DNA of 44,795 nt, from assembly GCA_023430545.1 (NCBI GenBank), contig JAEZAF010000281.1:1-44795 (forward strand), given 5' to 3'. The number at the start of each line of letters is the position of its first letter. The first letter of the stretch is position 1. This stretch comes from Chloroflexota bacterium (GTDB lineage Bacteria; Chloroflexota; Anaerolineae; Aggregatilineales; Phototrophicaceae). This document shows, piece by piece, positions 27,271 to 35,311 of this stretch. A model generated the notes under the pieces. The model did no database searches, had not been told where the DNA came from, and worked only from the letters and a program-made list of their open reading frames with translations. Made by a program: the position numbers and the translations under genes.

Positions 27271-28698
27271 CTAGAGCACGCCGCTGTCATTGGGATCAAA
27301 GTGCCCCTGATACGCCAGCACGTCATCAAGCCAGACCTTCAGCGAATATGCTTCTGTCACACTGACATTCGAGAAAGCAAGTTCCAGCGGCTCATCCACC
27401 TTGAAATCCGACTGCTGCCACCGCCAGACCCCGCCAGACATCTCCTCACGTTCGACACGAAGCTGGAAAACCCGATCCTCTTCTGCTACCGCTGCATGAA
27501 AACGCATCACCGCCCGTTCCGCGTTCAGTGCCACGTCCTCGATGTACGTCCAGCGGCGGTTGAACAGCATATAATCGGCCCGCACGGTGATCTTGTCACG
27601 CCATGCCTGCCATAGAGAAGCAGGCAGAAGCGAACGCAGCAGCGTGTATTCCGCATCAGACCGGCACCAGATAAATTGCAGCGCCTCAAGCCCCAGTTCA
27701 CGCGGGATCAGGGCCTGTGCGCGTCGGCTGGTCATCACTTCGTCGCGTTCATCACTGCGGACGAATGAGTCATGATAGATCAGTTCAAACGGCATTTCGG
27801 CAAAGGCGCTGGCACTGGTAAATGTCTTATGTACCGTGGCCGGATCACCGGCGCTGAATGCGACCTGCTGCTGACACAGCACCGCTTCGAGGTCAAACAG
27901 CAGACACACTGGCACCGACCAGTTCGCAGCACGACGCTGATCGCGGGATCGAATGCCTTCCATCGACCACAGGTCCGGCACACGGGGACGAAAATACAGG
28001 CGTACGGTATCATCCCAGCGCGAGGTATTCTTCCCACCGCGGCGTGCAGTAGACTTCAATGCACCATCTTCGAGGATCGCGGTCATAGAGGAAATATCGA
28101 CATATCGAAACAGGAAATACGGCCACCAGTAGCGCGATCCCAGCCACGGCGAACGCTGAAGCGTCTGGATGTGACGCCGGAATGCCGAGGCATCACGTTT
28201 CTCGCCAGTCGTGCGGCGTGTGGCATGACGCTGCTTAAACGCATCGACTACGGTACTCGCAGATGCTGGCCGGGGCGCACGAAATGCCTGTCCTGCATTC
28301 AGATCACTGACCAGATCGCGGAGCTTTTCGTCATAGAGGAATTCATCAGCAAAATCGAGGTAATTGAGATGCTCCAGATGCAGCGGACGATCTGCGTCTG
28401 ACTGTACCAGCAGCGGTACAATCCGTTTCCCTTTTCGCGCCGCGCGAAGCTGTTCAGCACGGCAGTATTCCGAGGTAAACGAACCGTGACTCATCAGCGC
28501 CAGCATGATATGACAGCTCTCAATCGCCTCTTCGATATCCTGCGACCAGACTGCACCCGCGCCGATTTCCCGCAAATCCACCCAGATGGAATAGCCTAAG
28601 CTCGTCAGATCATCACGCAGGCGCAGCGCAAGTGCCTTGCCGTCTTCACGCGCATAGGAGATAAAAACCCGAAGTTTGTCCTGCGAATGCGTCACCAT
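27271..28698 (-). CDS. TIR domain fused to DarT-like ADP-ribosyltransferase domain
   Basis: This 475-residue protein has three parts. Residues about 8-135 are a TIR domain: RVFISYAREDG opens it and SFTSEYCRAEQL contains Glu82 at the position of the NAD-cleaving Glu. Residues about 188-392 match the DarT family (DNA thymidine ADP-ribosyltransferase), with TVRLYFRPRVPDLW (231-244), SVPVCLLFDLEAVL, MPFELIYHDSF, and RRAQALIPREL (325-335) followed by CRSDAEYTLLRSLLP. As I recall the family, the last block should read RxAEVLVP. Here the catalytic Glu is Gln328, and the HxTD near the start is RYVD (198-201). Residues 393-475 are an extra strand-rich domain. It follows a DarG-like macrodomain gene by 21 bp. 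Probable toxin or defence effector; which domain is active is open. Confidence 0.82.
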   Translation of the reverse strand: MVTHSQDKLRVFISYAREDGKALALRLRDDLTSLGYSIWVDLREIGAGAVWSQDIEEAIESCHIMLALMSHGSFTSEYCRAEQLRAARKGKRIVPLLVQSDADRPLHLEHLNYLDFADEFLYDEKLRDLVSDLNAGQAFRAPRPASASTVVDAFKQRHATRRTTGEKRDASAFRRHIQTLQRSPWLGSRYWWPYFLFRYVDISSMTAILEDGALKSTARRGGKNTSRWDDTVRLYFRPRVPDLWSMEGIRSRDQRRAANWSVPVCLLFDLEAVLCQQQVAFSAGDPATVHKTFTSASAFAEMPFELIYHDSFVRSDERDEVMTSRRAQALIPRELGLEALQFIWCRSDAEYTLLRSLLPASLWQAWRDKITVRADYMLFNRRWTYIEDVALNAERAVMRFHAAVAEEDRVFQLRVEREEMSGGVWRWQQSDFKVDEPLELAFSNVSVTEAYSLKVWLDDVLAYQGHFDPNDSGVL

Positions 28699-28719
28699 GT
28701 TATCCCGACAGATTTCAGA

Positions 28720-29676
28720 CTATTCATTATCATGATCGTGTTCATCAGCATGTATCATGGGCGGCTCAGTCATCTGCCGGACCACTTCCGAACGTACAGA
28801 GGGCTTGCGCGGTGGGGGCTGATAATGAAGCCCCAACTGCATTGCCTCTTCGCTGTCCCCCAGCTCAACCGGCCTGATGTAGTCCAGCCGGGTTAACAGT
28901 GTCACCAGTACATCCGCGTGCTGTTCCAGTCCACCGGGCAGATTGTCTGGCAGCAGATAACCAGCCGCACAAAGGCTGATCCACAGATCTGACAGCAGCG
29001 ACTCTGACAGATAGACACTCTCGTTTTCACGTTCAATCGTCAGGCTGCGTGACTGGTTTCGGGAATTGCTGCGCTTACGTTCCGGCACGACTTCAAAGTC
29101 AATACCGTCTTCGGTGGTGAAACGGGTGACACTGCTCACCACACGCGACAAATCACGCCAGAATTTCTCGAACGGGATGTCCTGTGGCAGATTGGACAGT
29201 CGTGCGCTGATGGCACGCATATTACGCGGCTGATCCTGTGGTGAAACATGGATATAAACATTCAGCGGCAGTGCATCCAGATAAGACGCCATCAGGGGGC
29301 GCACTTCGTCATGCCAGTCCAGCGCGATTGTCCCTTCGGACAGCACCGGGAACGAGATCGATGTGATCCCCCGTTCGGCATAAATCGCGGCAAACTTTTG
29401 CAGGCCAGCTTCCAGCACATCCAGTGTGATGTCGCTGCGCCAGTGCGTTTTCACCGGAAAGTTGAGAATCCATTTATGAGGGGTTTGATACAGGTAAAGC
29501 TGCCGCTGCTGGAACTTCCCCGATTCACACAACTCGCGATAGCGCTCGGCCATTTCCGGGTAGAGACGCTTGAAATCACCAGAGAGTCCCTTGCCCATCA
29601 TCCCGGCAAGGTTCACAGGATTCACCAGCACTTTCGCCGGGCTGAACAGCAAATCACCATTGATGTATGTGATCAT
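28720..29676 (-). CDS. DarG-like macrodomain protein, probable antitoxin
   Basis: Residues 1-145 are a macrodomain of the DarG/TARG1 type. INGDLLFSPAKVLVNPVNLA includes Asn22, GMMGKGLSGDFKRLYP forms the phosphate loop, and ILNFPVKTHWRSDI includes Lys76, matching the catalytic Lys of DarG. ISFPVLSEGTIALDW corresponds to the usual PLGCGNGGLDW loop but is altered. DarG proteins remove ADP-ribose from thymidine in DNA and neutralise DarT. Residues 150-318 form a second region with two predicted helical blocks (FEKFWRDLSRVVSSVTRF; SLLSDLWISLCAAGYLLPDN) and a His/Asp/Glu-rich tail, perhaps the toxin-binding part. An AAGGG site precedes the ATG. It is the first gene of a two-gene unit with the TIR-DarT protein, the usual antitoxin-first order. 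Hydrolase activity is inferred. Confidence 0.87.
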   Translation of the reverse strand: MITYINGDLLFSPAKVLVNPVNLAGMMGKGLSGDFKRLYPEMAERYRELCESGKFQQRQLYLYQTPHKWILNFPVKTHWRSDITLDVLEAGLQKFAAIYAERGITSISFPVLSEGTIALDWHDEVRPLMASYLDALPLNVYIHVSPQDQPRNMRAISARLSNLPQDIPFEKFWRDLSRVVSSVTRFTTEDGIDFEVVPERKRSNSRNQSRSLTIERENESVYLSESLLSDLWISLCAAGYLLPDNLPGGLEQHADVLVTLLTRLDYIRPVELGDSEEAMQLGLHYQPPPRKPSVRSEVVRQMTEPPMIHADEHDHDNE

Positions 29677-29718
29677 GAAAACCCTTGAAGGTGTTGAGAA
29701 TCAGCGACAGTCATAGAA

Positions 29719-29747
29719 CGTATATTCTCATACAGACATTCTAGCAA
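29719..29747 (-). promoter_or_regulatory. Candidate sigma-70-type promoter for the macrodomain/TIR-DarT operon
   Basis: On the minus strand, TTGCTA (29747-29742) and TATACG (29724-29719) are separated by 17 bases and lie about 43 bp upstream of the macrodomain start. The hexamers are moderately good matches only, so this is a weak prediction. Confidence 0.3.
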
Positions 29748-29792
29748 AGGTGTCTGATTGGCGCAAACGGAATGCGATCCATAGACACAGAA

Positions 29793-29830
29793 ACAGGCAG
29801 GAGATTGTGTTGTCACTCGATCCTGCCTGT
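29793..29830 (-). terminator. Probable terminator of the gene at 29911-31203
   Basis: The arms acaggcagga (29793-29802) and tcctgcctgt (29821-29830) form a 10-bp stem with an 18-nt loop. On the minus strand the stem is followed by TTTCTGT. It lies 80 bp beyond the stop of the minus-strand gene and ahead of the macrodomain operon promoter. Confidence 0.55.
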
Positions 29831-29910
29831 CTGATAACGATTATTTCATTATATTGCAATTACCTAAGACCGCAGCAAAACACTGCGACGCATCCTGCAC
29901 TGCTGCTGAA

Positions 29911-31203
29911 CTACGAACCCGCTTCTTCAGTGGCTTCTGCTGTTTCCTCAGCTTCTTCGGTCGCTGCTGCTTCATCTGTACCAGCGGCTTCCTCTGTCGC
30001 AGCCGCTTCTTCAGTTACGGCTGCACCTTCGGTGGTGACAGGTGTCGGCGGGACGGGTGTCGCTTCAGGTGCTGGTGTAGAAGTCGGTACAGGCAGCCCC
30101 AGACCTTCAGTCAGGTTGAAGCTGTTCATGACATTGACTGCATCCGTGGCCGTAAAGCCAGCATCTGCCGGAAGCGCGTTCAGGTCGAGGTCTGCGAACG
30201 GGATGCGGATGCTGGCAACGTGCAGCAGATTGTCGCTGCCGTTCAGCAGGACAGCGAGACCACTCTGGCCTTCTCCATCCAGTGTACGCTCGTTGTAGGC
30301 TACAGCAAACCCGCTGCCACCGTTACGCTCCACCGGTGTGACTGATGCCACCGACGCGCCCGGACGCAGGTTTTCGAAATAGGCCTGTGCGGCGGCTTCA
30401 TCAGCCACCTGCTGCTGTGCCGGGACTTCGATACGCAGGATTTCACCGCTGCCACCCTGAATCGTCACAGGGATACCAATACGACCATCAACCACGGCCC
30501 AGTTGGTCGGATAGCGGATAATTTCGCCACCCTCTGGATTGTAAAATGAGGTCCAGCCAAGGGTAGCATCTGCAAACAGGTCGTTCGGCTTCAGCGTCGC
30601 AATCTGGTTTTCCAGCAGATACAGCAGCAGATCACGCATATTACTTGGTGCAATCACACGAACACCATAAATACGCCCGTCTTCAGCCCATGCAATCTGA
30701 CGCCCAATATAAGACTGGCGCGATTGTGTGGCTTCAAAGTCGATGATCGAGCGATCATTTTCAACACGACGACCGGTTTCACGTGGGCTGGAGTAACCAC
30801 GAATCACAGCACTGACATCTGAAAAATAACTACTCACTTCATCAGCATTGGTCACTTGGGCCGATGGCGCGACAGTGAAGCTCTCCACATCCGTCAGATA
30901 CTGGGGGTTCTTCATCGTGATTGATGCTTCAAGACCTGTATTCAGAGGTGTCCCCGGTTCCCATCCGGTCGGCTGGGCAACGGTGAATAAACCGGAGTTG
31001 TGAAAATAGGTGTTATCAAATGAAATGCTGTTCACATCCGCCGGTGGTGCAGGCTGAGTGGCAGTAGGGATGGCAGTGGGTTCAACATCCTGTACAACAG
31101 GGTTATTCAGGCTAAAAAGTGGAAAAATGACGGAAAGCGCCATGAGTGCTGCGATAAAAATCGCAAAATAGGTGTAAAGGCGCTGAGATTGTGTTCTCCT
31201 CAT
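29911..31203 (-). CDS. Membrane-anchored extracellular protein with Ala/Glu/Thr-rich tail, unknown function
   Basis: The 430-residue protein has a short basic N terminus, one membrane helix (about residues 11-31) and a Thr/Pro linker. Two similar-sized strand-rich regions follow. The first (about 60-205) contains FTVAQPTGWEPGTPL; the second (about 215-370) contains TSFYNPEGGEIIRYPTNWAV. Both resemble PsbP/Mog1-like sandwich domains by pattern, but that is a weak guess. The C-terminal 60 residues are low-complexity Ala, Glu and Thr (TEEAAATEEA repeats). It is probably anchored in the cytoplasmic membrane with everything after residue 31 outside. It is a single gene flanked by a terminator hairpin. 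I do not recognise a named family. Confidence 0.75.
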   Translation of the reverse strand: MRRTQSQRLYTYFAIFIAALMALSVIFPLFSLNNPVVQDVEPTAIPTATQPAPPADVNSISFDNTYFHNSGLFTVAQPTGWEPGTPLNTGLEASITMKNPQYLTDVESFTVAPSAQVTNADEVSSYFSDVSAVIRGYSSPRETGRRVENDRSIIDFEATQSRQSYIGRQIAWAEDGRIYGVRVIAPSNMRDLLLYLLENQIATLKPNDLFADATLGWTSFYNPEGGEIIRYPTNWAVVDGRIGIPVTIQGGSGEILRIEVPAQQQVADEAAAQAYFENLRPGASVASVTPVERNGGSGFAVAYNERTLDGEGQSGLAVLLNGSDNLLHVASIRIPFADLDLNALPADAGFTATDAVNVMNSFNLTEGLGLPVPTSTPAPEATPVPPTPVTTEGAAVTEEAAATEEAAGTDEAAATEEAEETAEATEEAGS

Positions 31204-31410
31204 AGCGAAATTCGGCTCCGGTACGGCGATTGAAATTAAGTCGGAAAAAACGGCTGTATCATAACGCAGAATCAGCGGCGTGTTAATGGTTGGAACGTAT
31301 CAGCTCCAACCTCAGGCGCACATTAGGCGTATACGGCAGAAGTAACTCTACGCAATCCAGCCAGTTTGCACTATGCTTTTCGTATGAAAAATCTCACTCA
31401 TACACCCAAT

Positions 31411-32208
31411 ATGAACCTAACTCGATTATGCACAGCCCAGCGCCTGATGGTACTCAGCATCCTGTTTCTGCTGGCATCATGTCAGGCATTAAGTCCGGAA
31501 GATGACCGCATCCCCCTGCAAACACAAGCCGCCAGCTACGAGACAGAAATCACGATGCTGCAAACACGCAGCGTTGAAGAGGTGGCGAATGCACAGGCAA
31601 CCTTCGCCATTGACCGGGATAAAATCGCTGCCGAGAATGCGGTCAACCAGCAGCTTCTGGCAACCCTGAGCATTCGTATCACCCCTACCCCCCGACTGAC
31701 AACGGACACCATGCCAGACGATACAGGACTGATGGTCACAACCGGTGGCAGCGGCCCTGACAGCGTGGTCGATCCGGCGGGTACTACAGGGAACACAGGT
31801 AGCGCGGGTGGTACAGAAACGTTCTCTGATACCGGCTCACCGTTTCTCATCACCGGCATGGCGACCAGTGTCCGCGCCAGTGATGGCTGTGTCGAGACAA
31901 CGACCAGCAGCTTCTCCGTCAATACACCTCGCGTTTATGCGACTTTTGTCGCCAACAACCTTCAGGCGGGCACACCACTGCGGGTGGACTGGGTGCAGAA
32001 CGGTAACATCATGTATTTCAGCGACTGGACACCCGACCAGAATTATCCTCAGATCTGTGTGTGGTTTTACGTCACCAATGCCGATATTGCCTTTACTCCG
32101 GGTTCCTGGTCAGCCCGTTTCCTCGCCAATAATCAGCTTATTGAGGAAATCCCTTTCTCCTTCGAAGGTGGAGAAACCGAAATGACCGACGACGCGCAGA
32201 TGCCTTAA
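31411..32208 (+). CDS. Lipoprotein of unknown function
   Basis: The lipobox LLASC at the end of a hydrophobic stretch (MVLSILFLLASCQ) marks a lipoprotein signal peptide. In-frame ATGs occur at 31366, 31384 and 31411, none with a good ribosome binding site. I use 31411 because it gives a normal-length signal (24 residues to the Cys). The mature protein has a short helical coiled-coil-like region with Glu/Ala/Gln (about 30 residues after the Cys onward), a Gly/Ser/Thr linker, and a C-terminal strand-rich domain (about 110 residues) containing TPLRVDWVQNGNIMYFSDWT and ICVWFYVTNADIAFTPGSWS. That domain is likely an Ig-like sandwich. It is presumably tethered outside the cytoplasmic membrane. The function is unknown. 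Confidence 0.7.
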   Translation: MNLTRLCTAQRLMVLSILFLLASCQALSPEDDRIPLQTQAASYETEITMLQTRSVEEVANAQATFAIDRDKIAAENAVNQQLLATLSIRITPTPRLTTDTMPDDTGLMVTTGGSGPDSVVDPAGTTGNTGSAGGTETFSDTGSPFLITGMATSVRASDGCVETTTSSFSVNTPRVYATFVANNLQAGTPLRVDWVQNGNIMYFSDWTPDQNYPQICVWFYVTNADIAFTPGSWSARFLANNQLIEEIPFSFEGGETEMTDDAQMP

Positions 32209-32303
32209 GCGATGGTGCGTCGTTGGTGTTTATCGGCTGCCTATGCTAAGATAGCGCGCTGTCTTGCCTTTATCGAACATCACGCATCAGGATTTCCCAG
32301 ACA

Positions 32304-34355
32304 GTGATTGCTTCGCGCCGGTTACGCAGGGTACTTAACCCGATACTGCTGAGTTTACTGCTCGGCCTATTGATGATTTCACTGCTGGCTTCTGCCGGAC
32401 AGCAGCCCATCGTCCATGCACAGGATGAAGCGGCAACACTCACACCGACGCCGATACGCAATACGCTGTTGGTCGCAGATGCATTTGTCCGCAGTGGTCC
32501 GGGCAACTCCTATTTAGAGGTCGGGCGCGTTACACCAGACTCGGTTCTGCTTCCCTTAAATCAGAGCGAGGACGGGCTGTGGGTATTAATCCGCTACAAT
32601 CGCGGGTTCGGCTGGCTGCGTCGCGACCTCGCCTACTGGGTGATCAACATTGATGCGCTGCCAATTCTGAGCACAGCCCAGCTTACACCGACAGTCCCAA
32701 CAGGCGCACCCACTGCGACCGCCTTCTTCCCTACGTCCACCCCCACCGGTGATTACATCAATGTGACCGCTAACAGCGCCTATGTCCGTGCTGGACCGGG
32801 GCGCACTTATCTGCGGCTCGGACAACTCTACAGCGGTGATCCGATTGAACCTGTCAGTCGTAATGCGGATACGACATGGGTGATGATCCGCTTCAATGAC
32901 GGCTTCGGCTGGATCAATCGTGGTTTAGGCGTATGGACGACCGATCTTGAAACACTGCCGGTGATTGTTCCGCTGCGGTTGACACCGTCGGTGACCTTTA
33001 CCCCATCACAGACACCATCAACAACGGCTACTGCATCAGCGACCGCAACGGCTACCGAAACAGCAACATCGACACCGACTCCAACAGATACACCGACGGA
33101 AACAGCCACCGCGACCAGCACGCATACGTCTACGGCAACCATCACACCGTCTCATACAGCGACATCGACAGCAACTGAAGCACCCACGGAGACAGTAGCT
33201 CCGACATTGACTCAAACACCGCAGTCAACGGAGACTTCGACCCAAACGTCAACGGCATCAGCAACAGCGACATCGACACCTGCCCCAACCGAGACGCTGA
33301 ATCCGTCCGAGACACCGACCGTTACACCCAATCCAACTGACACAGCGACGGTTACGCAGGCTCCCTCTGAGACAGCGACACCGGAACCACCGACCGCGAC
33401 AGAAACAGCCACTTCGACGCCAACATCAACGCTAACCGCATCACCCAGCCAGACACCGGCTCCAACCGATACTGAAGCCATTACCGTGACTGCTCAGAGT
33501 CCGTTGATTTTGGCTTCACCCACCGCAGCGGAGACGGCAACCGAGGTCGCGCCATCTCAGACGCCTGTGCCGCTATCTGAAACACCGACACCGCAGCCGC
33601 TCGAAACAGAAGAACTGACGGCAACACCGGACAGCGCGGCAATCCTTGCAACCTCGGCTGCCATTGCGACTGGCGCGGCGGAGGCAACAGACACAGACAA
33701 TGTCACTGGTGGCACGGAGGATGTGGAGTCGACACAGGTCGCCGCGCAGGTCTCCACCCAGACTGATATCCCGACAGAAATCACTGCGACCGCGACAAAT
33801 GAAACCGCGACTGAAGAGACCGGTATTGTAATTGCAGGGACTGCTTCGTCTGCCGATACTGAGGGAACCGAAACACCGCCTACTCCATTAACCCCATCTA
33901 CTGATGATCCTTCAGCAATCAGAGGTGAGAGTGATGCAGGCCGCTTCCCTACCGAAGCAGTGGTCGGCGGGCTGGCACTGCTGCTGATCCTGGCTTATGT
34001 CGTGTTATATCTGCGCGGGTTAAATGCGGTCAACCGCTACGCCAGCGGATTTATCATCGATCAGTGCCCAGTCTGCCGCCGGGGGGAGCTGATCGTGGAG
34101 AACAATTCCAAACGCACGCTTGGAATCCCCGGTACACGCCGGACAGTCCGCTGTACCAACTGCCGTTCGGTACTGCGTGAAGTAGGTGAGCATCGCTGGC
34201 GCTATGCCGTCGACCGGATGGAGAATGTTCCACTTTACGATCGCCTCAACAACCGTGAAGTCGATGAGGAAACCCTCCGCCTGCTGCTGGAAAACCCGGT
34301 TGAAGGAGGTCGGCCTGATGCACAGATCGACTTCATCGACGAAGACCGCAGCTAG
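32304..34355 (+). CDS. Surface SH3-domain protein with Thr-rich stalk, TM helix and zinc-ribbon tail
   Basis: The start is GTG 32304, just upstream of a hydrophobic signal (LNPILLSLLLGLLMISLLAS). The 683-residue product carries two bacterial SH3 domains (about 52-107 and 150-210), each with the AxVRxGPGxxYLxxG pattern and a C-terminal GFGWxxR. A stalk of about 320 residues dominated by Thr, Ala, Pro, Ser and Glu follows. A membrane helix (about 553-571) precedes a cytoplasmic tail with two CxxC pairs (Cys588/591 and Cys617/620) that form a probable zinc ribbon, then an acidic end. Topology predicts wall-binding SH3 domains outside and a zinc-binding module inside, which could relay envelope state to a cytoplasmic partner. 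No such architecture has a known function that I can name. Confidence 0.8.
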   Translation: MIASRRLRRVLNPILLSLLLGLLMISLLASAGQQPIVHAQDEAATLTPTPIRNTLLVADAFVRSGPGNSYLEVGRVTPDSVLLPLNQSEDGLWVLIRYNRGFGWLRRDLAYWVINIDALPILSTAQLTPTVPTGAPTATAFFPTSTPTGDYINVTANSAYVRAGPGRTYLRLGQLYSGDPIEPVSRNADTTWVMIRFNDGFGWINRGLGVWTTDLETLPVIVPLRLTPSVTFTPSQTPSTTATASATATATETATSTPTPTDTPTETATATSTHTSTATITPSHTATSTATEAPTETVAPTLTQTPQSTETSTQTSTASATATSTPAPTETLNPSETPTVTPNPTDTATVTQAPSETATPEPPTATETATSTPTSTLTASPSQTPAPTDTEAITVTAQSPLILASPTAAETATEVAPSQTPVPLSETPTPQPLETEELTATPDSAAILATSAAIATGAAEATDTDNVTGGTEDVESTQVAAQVSTQTDIPTEITATATNETATEETGIVIAGTASSADTEGTETPPTPLTPSTDDPSAIRGESDAGRFPTEAVVGGLALLLILAYVVLYLRGLNAVNRYASGFIIDQCPVCRRGELIVENNSKRTLGIPGTRRTVRCTNCRSVLREVGEHRWRYAVDRMENVPLYDRLNNREVDEETLRLLLENPVEGGRPDAQIDFIDEDRS

Positions 34356-34374
34356 CCATCGGATTGAGGCCCGT

Positions 34375-35292
34375 ATGCCGTGGGTTGAATGTGTACCGAA
34401 TTTCAGCGAAGGCCGACGACCAGAGGTGATTCAATCGATCGTTGAAGCCATCACCACTGTCGATATTCATCTGCTCGATGTCAGCAGTGACAAGGATCAC
34501 AACCGTACGGTCGTGACCTTTTTCGGCGAACCGGACGCCGTCAGTGAAGCAGCCTTTCGCGGGATACAACGCGCCTCACAGCTCATCGATCTGGATCAGC
34601 ATTCGGGCGTACATCCACGTATCGGGGCTGCTGATGTCGTCCCACTGATCCCCCTGCGGGACATCAGTCTGGAAAGCTGTGCGAAACTCGCTCGTTCATT
34701 AGGTCAGCGGGTAGGTAGAGAGTTGAAGATCCCGGTTTATCTCTATGAAGCGTCAGCCCTGCATCCCGAGCGAACCAACCTGGCCTATGTCCGCCGTGAT
34801 CCGTATGAGCGTCTGAAGGAAACCATTCAGACTGACCCTGATCGCCTGCCAGACTATGGCCCTTCGCGGCTCAGTAAAGCAGGTGCAACCGCAATCGGGG
34901 CACGCGGCCCACTGATTGCCTTTAACGCTTTTCTGAATACCGCCAATGTCGAGATCGCGCAGACCATTGCCCGTAAGATCAGGCAATCTGGGGGTGGACT
35001 GCCCTACGTCAAAGCGCTAGGGCTGCTGGTCGATGGTCAGGCGCAGGTCTCGATGAATATCATCGACTTCCGTCAGATGCCGCTGTCAGTTGTACTGGAA
35101 ACTATCCGGCGCGAAGCAAAACTACTGGAAGTCGAGGTCGCACGAACGGAGCTGATCGGCCTGATTCCACAAACCGCCCTGTTCGATGCTGCTTTCGATT
35201 ATTTACAATTGCCCCCGGCCACACGCCAGCTTGTCCTTGAAAATCGAATCGGTGCGGCGGTGAACGATTACCGTCCCATCTCATTCGAATAG
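34375..35292 (+). CDS. ftcD: Glutamate formimidoyltransferase
   Basis: The ATG at 34375 follows a GAGG site and gives 305 residues beginning MPWVECVPNFSEGRRPEVI, the standard N terminus; the longer open frame upstream overlaps the previous gene out of frame. The conserved block HSGVHPRIGAADVVPLIPL contains catalytic His80. Later family segments are PVYLYEASALHPERTNLAYV and GARGPLIAFNAFLNT. The enzyme transfers the formimino group between N-formimino-L-glutamate and tetrahydrofolate, linking histidine breakdown to one-carbon metabolism. Only the transferase half is present, without the cyclodeaminase domain of animal FTCD. No hut genes are adjacent. Confidence 0.93.
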   Translation: MPWVECVPNFSEGRRPEVIQSIVEAITTVDIHLLDVSSDKDHNRTVVTFFGEPDAVSEAAFRGIQRASQLIDLDQHSGVHPRIGAADVVPLIPLRDISLESCAKLARSLGQRVGRELKIPVYLYEASALHPERTNLAYVRRDPYERLKETIQTDPDRLPDYGPSRLSKAGATAIGARGPLIAFNAFLNTANVEIAQTIARKIRQSGGGLPYVKALGLLVDGQAQVSMNIIDFRQMPLSVVLETIRREAKLLEVEVARTELIGLIPQTALFDAAFDYLQLPPATRQLVLENRIGAAVNDYRPISFE

Positions 35293-35311
35293 CCCACCAG
35301 CCTACTTCCCT

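Noticed and set aside
32828..33481. Antisense Val/Ser-rich frames opposite the Thr-rich stalk
   Set aside because: They are mirror images of Thr/Ala codon repeats, with no start signals or motifs.
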